From: Tannerella sp.
GTDB taxonomy: Bacteria; Bacteroidota; Bacteroidia; Bacteroidales; Tannerellaceae
Direction of reading: 5' to 3'
Assembly (NCBI GenBank): GCA_031283915.1
Contig: JAITAY010000140.1
Location: forward strand, 1 to 6,158
DNA: 6,158 bases
Shown: one piece after another, positions 1 to 5,414 of the stretch
How the letters are laid out: the number at the start of each line of letters is the position of its first letter
Position numbering within the stretch: position 1 is the first letter of the stretch
Position numbers and translations under genes: made by a program
Notes under the pieces: generated by a model
What the model saw: the letters and a program-made list of their open reading frames with translations, nothing else
Databases searched by the model: none
Told to the model about the DNA's origin: nothing

Positions 1-50
1 ACATACTTGAAGGCGGTTTAGATTCGCCTGTTAGTAGCGGGCTTTTTTTA
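1..50 (+). ncRNA. 3' end of a probable upstream copy of the hairpin RNA element
   Basis: Bases 35-49 (TAGCGGGC followed by seven Ts) look like the 3' arm and U-tract of a terminator. Their reverse complement occurs exactly at 537-551, the 5' arm of the complete element to the right. Bases 14-50 also align loosely with 569-618: a shared CGGTTT, a TCG, a GTTA and then CGGGC-T(n), with about 15 bases missing on the left. I infer that a related element ends here, with its 5' arm outside the window. An alternative is a local hairpin, CGGGC 38-42 with GCCCG 52-56. Confidence 0.35.
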
Positions 51-70
51 TGCCCGGATATAAAACATAG

Positions 71-189
71 CGGCGTTACTCCCGTGTGGAACTGTAATAG
101 AACCACAGCCTTCAAGGTGGTAGACAGCGGGGCGGTAACGCCGTTTTTCTGTTGCCACAACGAAACAATTTTATTGTAATGTCTACCAC
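71..189 (+). promoter_or_regulatory. Structured leader with mutually exclusive pairings that can sequester the start codon
   Basis: Two perfect long-range pairings cannot form together as nested helices. Bases 71-79 (CGGCGTTAC) pair with 135-143. Bases 117-126 (GTGGTAGACA) pair with 180-189, which takes in the last two bases of the ATG at 179-181. The second fold leaves room for two clean hairpins: GGCG-GTAA-CGCC at 131-142, with a GNRA-type loop, and ACAAT-TTT-ATTGT at 165-177 just before the start. The first fold contains TGTGG 85-89 with CCACA 103-107. This layout is typical of a translational on/off switch. No ligand class was recognised and function is inferred. Confidence 0.5.
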
Positions 190-505
190 AGAAAACAATT
201 GTCTTCCGGCAAAGAACAGTAGCCGGCAAACGACGCCAACGGAGCGAAACACCGTCAATCAGGAGTACGATTTCTCAAAGCTTAATGAGTTTTTAATCGG
301 AACAATTAGCATTAACGAGTTAGTAGAAGATTTGCAGGCCACATTGACTTCTTACATAGACCTGTCTATTCATGCACTACTAATTGAAACCGGAGAAAAA
401 CCGGTAGATGTGTACGCGCATAAGGATTTACAGCATCACATCTGGACACTATCCGAAGTAATTAAATGTCTCAATCAGATAAAAAAAACTGATAAGGGTG
501 TTTGA
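179..505 (+). CDS. Small helical protein of unknown function, 108 aa
   Basis: I do not recognise a named family. The ATG at 179 gives 108 residues (MSTTENN...). A TTG at 152 would add nine residues but lies in the leader and lacks a ribosome site. The first 35 or so residues are polar (many N, T, S, R) and look disordered. The rest is predicted helical by eye: a segment with LNEFLIGTISINELVEDL, a second with LTSYIDLSIHALLIETG, and a third with LQHHIWTLSEVIKCLNQIKK. There is no signal peptide, membrane segment or catalytic motif. I have an unverified impression that Bacteroides genomes carry families of ~100-aa ORFs with similar leaders. The start codon lies in a leader stem (117-126/180-189), and a promoter match begins right at its stop codon, so it sits in a compact cassette with the candidate RNA downstream. 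Confidence 0.6.
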   Translation: MSTTENNCLPAKNSSRQTTPTERNTVNQEYDFSKLNEFLIGTISINELVEDLQATLTSYIDLSIHALLIETGEKPVDVYAHKDLQHHIWTLSEVIKCLNQIKKTDKGV

Positions 506-530
506 TTTCCGGAAAGAAGGCGTATCTTTG
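501..530 (+). promoter_or_regulatory. Bacteroidota-type promoter for the hairpin RNA
   Basis: The -7 element TATCTTTG at 523-530 matches TAnnTTTG exactly. A TTTG at 501-504 serves as -33 element with an 18-base spacer, slightly short of the usual 19-21. Transcription would start near 536-539, exactly at the A-run that opens the hairpin RNA. It overlaps the stop codon of the 179-505 gene. Confidence 0.5.
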
Positions 531-536
531 TCCTGA

Positions 537-619
537 AAAAAAAGCCCGCTACAAACTGTTAAAATTGACGGTTTTGTTACTCGTTTGTTACCGACCACTT
601 TTTAGACGCGGGCTTTTTC
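537..619 (+). ncRNA. Candidate ~80-nt small RNA closed by an 11-bp terminator-like stem
   Basis: AAAAAGCCCGC at 539-549 is the exact reverse complement of GCGGGCTTTTT at 608-618, so the two ends of the RNA form one GC-cored stem ending in a U-tract. Inside, ACAAAC 551-556 can pair with GTTTGT 583-588, giving a branched fold. The promoter match at 523-530 places the start at the first As. No long reading frame fits inside. It could be just a long-loop terminator for the 179-505 gene. The well-placed promoter and the partial second copy at the left edge make an independent small RNA more attractive. Multi-copy small RNA families are known in Bacteroides, but I cannot assign this one. Confidence 0.45.
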
Positions 620-688
620 CTTATAGATCAATCAGTTACAATCTTTATGTATTTTTATTCATAGAAAACGCCTGTCGACATACAATCC

Positions 689-1264
689 ATGTGGATATAT
701 TTTACCCATACCAAACGTTATAGAGCCGGAATAATGGATTTCCGTCCGCGCGACTTGCCCGTTTTTGAATCCCCCTCCAACTCTCCCGAAAAGGAAAAAT
801 ACGCTTCGCCCGTTGGGAGAAGCTGGGTAAAAGCGTTCAATGCCGACAACGCTACCAACTTGAAAACAAAAGGAACATAAGGATTAGGGCACAGCTTTTC
901 GGCGGTAGAAATGCAAAAAGGACAGATACTCGATTTTACTTTTGAAATCCCCGAAACGGGCGAGTATTTCCTGAAAATCGGCACAATCCCCAATCACGAC
1001 GTGGACGGCGCGGGAATGAAAATCGAGGTTTTGCTGAACAATAAAACTGTTGCCGAACCGGATTACAGTGTAAAGGGACGTAGCGAAACATGGAAACGAA
1101 ACGTGCTTCGCGGTCAGGCAATCAGCCCTGTAAAGTTGAATATCGAGCAGCCGGGGGAAATAAAAATCTCAATAAAAGCGCGTACCGGACATATTATTCT
1201 CGACCAAATCATGCTCATGAAAAACGAGATGAATTTTTACGAGTTCCCGGTAAGAACAGATTGA
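689..1264 (+). pseudogene. GH115-type C-terminal domain fragment, 5'-truncated and nonsense-broken
   Basis: One frame runs from an upstream stop (662-664) to TGA at 1262-1264, interrupted by TAA at 878-880. Before the stop it reads ...RSWVKAFNADNATNLKTKGT; after it GLGHSFSAVEMQKGQILDF..., then RSETWKRNVLRGQ, HIILDQIMLM and NFYEFPV. These match the C-terminal beta-sandwich seen in family 115 xylan alpha-glucuronidases, where LGHS-x-x-AV, W-x-x-NVLRGQ and HII-x-DQ are typical. The stop falls immediately before the LGHS motif, inside the domain. The whole catalytic part is absent: no homology is visible left of about 730, and the small-RNA cassette lies there instead. The end lies 9 bases before the uxuA start, consistent with an old operon. 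Related domains occur in other glycosidases and esterases, so GH115 is the best but not the only assignment. Confidence 0.7.
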
Positions 1265-1273
1265 ACGGAGATT

Positions 1274-1354
1274 ATGGAAAAAACTTGGAGATGGTTTGGG
1301 AAAAAGGATAAAATCACTTTGCCGATGTTACGCCAAATCGGTGTAGAAGGCATT
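1274..1354 (+). pseudogene. uxuA: uxuA stub: first 27 codons of mannonate dehydratase
   Basis: The ATG at 1274, preceded by CGGAG at 1266-1270, opens a frame starting MEKTWRWFGKKDKITL and continuing PMLRQIGVEGI. This is the conserved UxuA N-terminus, which in intact proteins goes on as VTALH-x-x-PNGE. UxuA dehydrates D-mannonate to 2-keto-3-deoxygluconate in hexuronate breakdown. After codon 27 the sequence switches to the antisense strand of an IS630 transposase; the chimeric frame adds 15 foreign residues and stops at 1400-1402. The remaining ~350 or more residues are absent from the window. The position directly after a GH115-type end fits a glucuronoxylan pathway, since GH115 releases (4-O-methyl)glucuronate. 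Identification rests on a short but highly characteristic stretch. Confidence 0.75.
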
Positions 1355-1987
1355 CTTCCACAATCGCTCAATGACATTCAAATTAGGGGAATAAGGCGGT
1401 AAAAACAACAGTTCAATATTCAGGCTCTGCGCGGTGTCCATAACCGCTTTACAGTGTTGATATCCTGCATTATCGAGGACTGTTTTTATGGGCTTGTCCA
1501 TATGTTTTTCCTTGAGACGGCTAAGAAAAGAGATGATCACAGCGGCGTCAATAAAAGTGGTATTTATCAGAGTGATCACTTCTTTTGAGATGACGTTGAC
1601 TGCGCCAAGTACATTGATGCGGTTTCTTCCGGCAGAAGCTTTGACAAACATTCTTGCCATAGACCGGACTTTGCAGATAAAAGGCGCAAGTACAAAATGG
1701 GCGGCATCACAAAAAAACAGGTAACATTTTTCGTTTTGTGCTTCCTCAACAGCCACATCCGGGATTTTTTCCTTCCACTCCCTGCTCCTTATAAGCTCGA
1801 ACCTGACTGTCTACGCTGTTACACGATGGGCGTCTACTGTTTGGCCGATATATTCGTTACTCAGACCCATGGCGGACTTCAAATATAAAGCATGTAATCT
1901 TTTTTGTAGAATCAGACTCTTTTCACGAAATCTTTTGTAATTTAGCGCCCGAATTTCTTCTTCGGATAAATTCAGTTGAATAAGCAT
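1355..1987 (-). pseudogene. IS630-family transposase, frameshifted, internally deleted, C-terminally truncated
   Basis: The N-terminal helix-turn-helix part starts at ATG 1987 (MLIQLNLSEEEIRALNYKRF...), continues ...LQKRLHALYLKSAMGLS... and reaches DAHRVT. There a TAG appears at 1811-1813. Two bases on, another frame reads VDSQVRAYKEQGVE, the expected continuation, so a small frameshift lies at about 1814. The linker then jumps to EWKEKIPDVAVEEAQNEK in the original frame; about 60-80 residues normally found between these parts are missing. The DDE domain follows with all three acidic residues visible: D in FFCDAAHFV (codon about 1706-1708), D in TVLDNAGYQ (1472-1474) and E in NLNVIERLW (1367-1369). 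Homology ends at LWK (1355-1357), losing the last ~40 residues. It is non-functional as written. Confidence 0.8.
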
Positions 1988-2026
1988 ACCTTGCATTGCT
2001 GAGGGGTTTTGCAAAGATGCTTATTC
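1978..2026 (-). promoter_or_regulatory. Hairpin enclosing the transposase start codon
   Basis: GAATAAGCAT at 1978-1987 is the perfect reverse complement of 2017-2026. After a small internal loop, TTGCA 1991-1995 pairs with TGCAA 2010-2014. The transposase ATG (1985-1987, minus strand) lies inside the stem, an arrangement insertion sequences use to block translation from outside transcripts. On the plus strand the stem is followed by a T-rich run, so it might also act as a weak terminator. Confidence 0.45.
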
Positions 2027-2039
2027 TTTTTCTATTGCA

Positions 2040-2047
2040 CAAAAATA
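2040..2047 (-). promoter_or_regulatory. Possible -7 promoter element for the IS transposase
   Basis: The minus strand reads TATTTTTG here, fitting TAnnTTTG. A start about 7 bases downstream would give a transcript carrying the 1978-2026 hairpin. No TTTG stands at the -33 distance, so support is weak. Confidence 0.25.
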
Positions 2048-2076
2048 TAACGAGTAAAGTATAATCATCATTATAA

Positions 2077-2562
2077 ATGAAACTTATCGACAAAAAATTA
2101 CTGGACGAAACGACGGAACGGGCAAGACAATCGCCACGTTTACGAATGAATCATAATTTTCACGAATCGCTTGACGATCCGGTCAACAGGCTTATCAACG
2201 CGATGGAACCCGACACATACCTGCGTCCGCACCGGCATAAAAATCCGGATAAAAACGAAATTTTTCTGTTATTACGCGGGAAAGCGGCATTGTTTTTATT
2301 TGACGACGACGGCAATATTACGCAAACAGTGATATTTGATCCGGCCAATGGTACGTATGGATCTGAAATACCGCCCGATGTGTGGCATACGCTCATCATT
2401 CTGGAAGCGGGAAGCGTCGTATACGAAATCAAACAAGGCCCATTCGTCCCGTTGTCGCCGGAAAACATGGCGCCATGGAGCCCGGCAGCCGAAAATGCAG
2501 AGGAGGTAAAGAAATATATGAACAAACTGAAATCGTATTTACAGGCTGATAAGAACGCATAA
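2077..2562 (+). CDS. WbuC-like cupin-fold metalloprotein, 161 aa
   Basis: This is a single-domain cytoplasmic cupin resembling the WbuC family, named after an O-antigen cluster gene but found widely; its reaction is not established. The first cupin motif is visible as RPHRHKNPDKNE with likely metal ligands H52, H54 and E61. The strand pair after it (IFLLLRGKAALFLFDDDGN) is the usual jelly-roll hairpin, and the second motif gives H104 in PPDVWHTL. The 20-residue N-terminal helix (LLDETTERARQSPRLR) and the NRLINAMEPDTYLRPHRH lead-in are characteristic of the group, and length is normal. No signal peptide is present. It starts just right of the IS remnant and ends 42 bases before the HAD gene, so the two are probably one transcript. 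The leader is AT-rich without a Shine-Dalgarno site. A sugar-related role is inferred from context only. Confidence 0.75.
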   Translation: MKLIDKKLLDETTERARQSPRLRMNHNFHESLDDPVNRLINAMEPDTYLRPHRHKNPDKNEIFLLLRGKAALFLFDDDGNITQTVIFDPANGTYGSEIPPDVWHTLIILEAGSVVYEIKQGPFVPLSPENMAPWSPAAENAEEVKKYMNKLKSYLQADKNA

Positions 2563-2604
2563 CCCGCGTTAAAACCACACCTTACAAAAACAAACAATAA
2601 CAAA

Positions 2605-3354
2605 ATGAATGAAATAATTCCGGCAGCACAAAAATATCTTAAAGAAAAAGGATATCGTAAATTCTCACTTAAAGCTGTGCTTTTCGACATGGACGGCGTA
2701 TTGTACGATTCATTGCCCAACCATGCTTTGTCGTGGATGCAAATAATGCGGTCATACGGCTTTAATATGACCGAAGAAGACGTATACCTGCATGAGGGCC
2801 GTACCGGAGATGATACCATAAATATCATCTCCGGACGCGAAGGCAAATACATTGGGACAGAAGAAAGAAGAAAAATATACCGTGAAAAAACAGAAATATT
2901 CAACACTTGCCCCACGGCTTTACCAATGAAAGGAAGTGCGGAATTATTGCGGAAAACGACGGGATACGGCCTGTTTGCCATGCTTGTGACCGGATCCGGA
3001 CAATCTACACTGTTAGACAGCCTGAACAATGATTTCCCCGGTATTTTCGTTCGTGAAAGAATGGTGACGTCTTTCGACGTAAAACGAGGAAAACCCAATC
3101 CCGAACCTTACCTTACAGCGCTCGACAAAGGCGGACTGACCCCCGACGAAGCCATAGTTATAGAAAACGCCCCGTTGGGAGTAGAAGCCGCACAGGCGGC
3201 AGGACTGTTTACGATCGCCGTCAACACAGGCCCCCTACCCGACTCCATCCTGACCGACGCCGGCGCAAACTTTTTATTGCCATCCATCGAAACGTTATGT
3301 GATGAATGGGATCATATCCTTGACTGCCTGAATACTTTCCGCCGGTTTATTTAA
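2605..3354 (+). CDS. HAD-superfamily hydrolase, beta-phosphoglucomutase-like, 249 aa
   Basis: This is a subfamily IA haloacid-dehalogenase-type phosphatase or phosphomutase acting on a small, probably sugar-type, phosphate in the cytoplasm. All four HAD motifs are present. Motif I is LFDMDGVLYDS, with nucleophile D28 and acid/base D30. Motif II is LVTGSG (T129). Motif III is the lysine in RGKPNPEPY (K163). Motif IV is VIENAPLGVEAAQAAG (E187, N188, where many relatives have E-D). The helical cap lies between about residues 38 and 105 and contains HEGRTGDDTI, similar to the cap loop of beta-phosphoglucomutases. A leading ~20-residue helix precedes motif I. The start at 2605 follows an A-rich leader (ACAAACAATAACAAA) usual in Bacteroidota. 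It lies 42 bases after the cupin gene. Its 3' end overlaps the convergent oxidoreductase gene by 8 bp. The exact substrate is unknown. Confidence 0.85.
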   Translation: MNEIIPAAQKYLKEKGYRKFSLKAVLFDMDGVLYDSLPNHALSWMQIMRSYGFNMTEEDVYLHEGRTGDDTINIISGREGKYIGTEERRKIYREKTEIFNTCPTALPMKGSAELLRKTTGYGLFAMLVTGSGQSTLLDSLNNDFPGIFVRERMVTSFDVKRGKPNPEPYLTALDKGGLTPDEAIVIENAPLGVEAAQAAGLFTIAVNTGPLPDSILTDAGANFLLPSIETLCDEWDHILDCLNTFRRFI

Positions 3355-5161
3355 TTTTGCTTTCCAATTCTTTCAGGTATTTTTTATATACATCTCTGGG
3401 CGAACAGTTGTATTTTTTGCACAGTGACGCCGCCAGCGCAACCAGTTCGCCCATCATACCGGTAGTTTCCTGCACGCGGCATGAGGAGAGCACGATATGC
3501 GAAACGCTGATGTTACGGCCCGCCATAAACAGGTTGTCCACGTTACGGGAGTACAGGCAGCGGTAGGGTATCCGGTAGGGCGGGATCACCTGGTCGTTGC
3601 GCAAATAGCGGCGGGGAGTGCCCAGGTCGTTGAAGTAGTGCTTCATCGTGGAGATAAATTCCTCGCCGGGGAAGAAAAAGGTGTTCTTCGGCGTCGGGAA
3701 ATGCTGATCGAGGTTGTAGGTACAGGTGATGAAGGCGTCGTCGTATTTGATGAAATCGCCTTCGGTGTCCTGCTGTTTGAGCATGATGTCGCCTATCAGG
3801 CGGCGCGATTCGCGTTTGCCGGCGATGTGGAACAGGGCATCCAGTTCGCGGTTGGCGTAGTCGGCTTTGGCATTGCTTTTGTTTTTCAGGAAAGCCCAGT
3901 TGCCGTAGATGGCGCGGAAAAGGTAGTCACGGATGTATTCGGCTTCGTTCACCTGGTCGTAAAGGAAGCCGGTCTCCCACCAGTTGCTGCCGCGGGTGAC
4001 CTTTTCGCAGGATTCTTCGTTGAAAGCGACTGCCCATTCACATTCGGGAAACGGTGCCGGCTGCGCGGTCCCGCGGCTCCACCACGTCAGCGACGTGCCG
4101 AGCACGATGTTGTCGGGGCGGTCGGGCGCGAGCGTTTCGCGCGTATCGCCGCGCATTTCGCGTCCCATGCGGTATTCCGCACCTGCCAGGAAGCCGACGT
4201 TGCCGTCGCCGGTGCAGTCAACGAACAGGGGGGCGTGAAACACGGTCTCGCTGCCGGTTTCGATGTGCCGGGCGATGACCGATTTTATTCTGTCGCCTTC
4301 CTTTTCAAGGGTAAAGACGTGCATGTTGGGGAAGAAGGAGAGGTTTTCCGTTGCCGCGAGGATGCTGTCCACGTGCGCGGGGCGGCGGTAAACATTCTTT
4401 ATTTCCCTGACGACGTCGCCCAGCCGCGTGTATGGCTCCAGGTTAAGCCCTCCGCTAGCTACGACCTGCACCTCGATGCTGTTATTGCCTCCCGGGACGG
4501 GACGGTCGTGAATCAATGCCACTTTCAGTCCTTCCCTTGCGCCTTTAATGGCGGCGCCCAGCCCGGCCGTGCCTGCTCCAACGACCACGAGGTCGTAAAC
4601 GCCCCCGTCCGCCGGTTTTTCGGGAAGGCCAAGCAACTTTTTACGGAAGCGGTACATCGCGTCGCCTTCGTTCGGGATGTCGACATCTTTGTCCCGGCTA
4701 AAGAGAATGGCGTCGCAACGCCCGGCAAAACCGGTCAGGTCGTGCAGCGTGACGGTGTTTTCACCCGCTCCGAGGTCAATGCTGCCGGCATATTCCCAAT
4801 CCCACCGGTCGCCCAGTCCAAGTTCGTTGGGCAGGATGGCGCCATTGACGGAGAGCGTGAAGCGTCCCGGCTTTTCAGCGGTTTTCCAGGGTGCGCACCA
4901 GTTCCAGGTACGCACATATACGTTCCAGACGCCTTTCCGGGGTATTGTCACTTTCGTGGATGCGTCGCTGACGGGCTTCCCCAGACCGTGCGCCAGCAGG
5001 AAGGGCGATCCCATCTGATCCATGAACTGCTGATCGAGCGCCCAGCCGCCGCGGTCGGAAAAACTTTCGGCCTCGACCAGTACCATACTGTTTTTCTGCG
5101 AAAATGCTGAAAATAAAGATATGCAGCATATCACCAGGGGTAAAAAAATTCTCTTTTTCAT
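3347..5161 (-). CDS. Secreted FAD-dependent oxidoreductase with N-terminal beta-sandwich-like region, 604 aa
   Basis: The true start is ATG 5159-5161 (MKKRIFLPLVICC...), giving a Sec signal peptide of about 21 residues ending SAFSQ; an open frame continues upstream to 5512 but crosses a repeat array and lacks homology. Residues about 26-155 (MVLVEAESFSDRGGW... to ...GRCDAILFSRD) look like the golvesin/carbohydrate-binding-like beta-sandwich found beside secreted Bacteroidota enzymes. From 188 comes the FAD-binding Rossmann fold, with GAGTAG at 195-200, PGGNNS at 224-228, DCTGDG at 315-320, and the closing NLFMAGRNISVSH and VQETTGMMGELVALAAS segments that complete the FAD site. It belongs to the FAD_oxidored (PF12831-type) group; the substrate, perhaps a carbohydrate or its derivative in the periplasm, is unknown. 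A promoter match lies at 5190-5197. The gene upstream on the same strand is a pyruvyl-transferase-like gene 347 bp away, so they are not tightly coupled. Confidence 0.85.
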   Translation of the reverse strand: MKKRIFLPLVICCISLFSAFSQKNSMVLVEAESFSDRGGWALDQQFMDQMGSPFLLAHGLGKPVSDASTKVTIPRKGVWNVYVRTWNWCAPWKTAEKPGRFTLSVNGAILPNELGLGDRWDWEYAGSIDLGAGENTVTLHDLTGFAGRCDAILFSRDKDVDIPNEGDAMYRFRKKLLGLPEKPADGGVYDLVVVGAGTAGLGAAIKGAREGLKVALIHDRPVPGGNNSIEVQVVASGGLNLEPYTRLGDVVREIKNVYRRPAHVDSILAATENLSFFPNMHVFTLEKEGDRIKSVIARHIETGSETVFHAPLFVDCTGDGNVGFLAGAEYRMGREMRGDTRETLAPDRPDNIVLGTSLTWWSRGTAQPAPFPECEWAVAFNEESCEKVTRGSNWWETGFLYDQVNEAEYIRDYLFRAIYGNWAFLKNKSNAKADYANRELDALFHIAGKRESRRLIGDIMLKQQDTEGDFIKYDDAFITCTYNLDQHFPTPKNTFFFPGEEFISTMKHYFNDLGTPRRYLRNDQVIPPYRIPYRCLYSRNVDNLFMAGRNISVSHIVLSSCRVQETTGMMGELVALAASLCKKYNCSPRDVYKKYLKELESKIK

Positions 5162-5189
5162 AGGATATAATTGTTTAAGTTGTAAATTA

Positions 5190-5197
5190 CAAATATA
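5190..5197 (-). promoter_or_regulatory. -7 promoter element for the FAD oxidoreductase gene
   Basis: The minus strand reads TATATTTG, a perfect TAnnTTTG match, 28 bases before the ATG at 5161. A start near 5183 would leave a short, AT-rich leader of about 22 bases, normal for Bacteroidota. The -33 region is poor (no TTTG at the right distance). The match lies just downstream of the tandem array, in transcription direction. Confidence 0.5.
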
Positions 5198-5225
5198 GGT
5201 CTTTTTTTCGGAATGTGCAGGAAAC

Positions 5226-5414
5226 TTTCCGCAACTGCGGAAACCGTTTTGAGCATCGCGGGAGGTTTTCCGCAACTGCGGGAACCGTTTTGAACATCGC
5301 GGGAGGTTTTCCGCAACTGCGGATTTCTTTCCGGAAGCGGCCGAGACGCTTTCCCTATACGCCGGGGTACTTCCCGGAGTGCACAAGACGTTTCGTGAAA
5401 TGCCGGGGGAAGGG
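5226..5414. repeat. Tandem repeat array, 41-bp period, with hairpin cores, degenerating to the right
   Basis: The 12-mer CCGCAACTGCGG occurs at 5229-5240, 5270-5281 and 5311-5322, exactly 41 bases apart. Units 5229-5269 and 5270-5310 differ at only two positions. The third unit keeps its first 13 bases and then drifts; 5370-5414 still resembles a unit (TTCCCGG..., CGTTTCGTGAA, ATGCCGGGGG). Each core is self-complementary (CCGC-AACT-GCGG); in the first unit the stem extends to TTTCCGC/GCGGAAA at 5226-5243. It fills the spacer between the pyruvyl-transferase-like gene and the oxidoreductase promoter. Units abut with no spacers. Confidence 0.75.

Larger units (their letters stand above)
1355..2047 (-). 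mobile_element. Degenerate IS630-family insertion sequence remnant
   Basis: This is the leftover of an IS630-type element on the minus strand. Its transposase is truncated at the C-terminal side exactly where uxuA sequence begins, so that inverted repeat is gone. The other end lies somewhere between about 2027 and the cupin gene start at 2077; I could not identify a terminal repeat, so the right boundary is approximate. With one end lost and the transposase broken, it cannot move on its own. Confidence 0.65.

Noticed and set aside
152..178. Upstream TTG start for the small ORF
   Set aside because: It adds nine residues encoded by leader hairpins, with no ribosome site; the ATG at 179 fits the leader structure better.
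537..619. Integron attC site
   Set aside because: The stem-loop lacks proper GTTRRRY/RYYYAAC core sites and there is no integrase; the U-tract points to termination.
502..723. 73-aa frame starting at the end of the small ORF
   Set aside because: It runs through the hairpin RNA and into unrelated sequence; no homology and no start signal.
878..880. Recoded TAA read as an amino acid
   Set aside because: The gene is also 5'-truncated, so simple pseudogenisation is the easier explanation; all other stops behave normally.
2035..2065. Sigma70-like TTGCAC...TATAAT promoter for the cupin gene
   Set aside because: The spacing is 19 and Bacteroidota use a different consensus; no TAnnTTTG lies on the plus strand here, so the true promoter is unresolved.
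2160..3098. 312-aa open frame on the minus strand
   Set aside because: It spans two genes with clear cupin and HAD motifs on the other strand and the spacer between them; its translation is low-complexity and without homology.
3497..5110. Long 537-aa open frame on the plus strand
   Set aside because: It is fully antisense to the well-supported FAD oxidoreductase, shows no recognisable motif, and such frames are common opposite GC-rich genes.
5226..5414. CRISPR array
   Set aside because: Units abut without unique spacers, there are too few copies, and no cas gene is seen.
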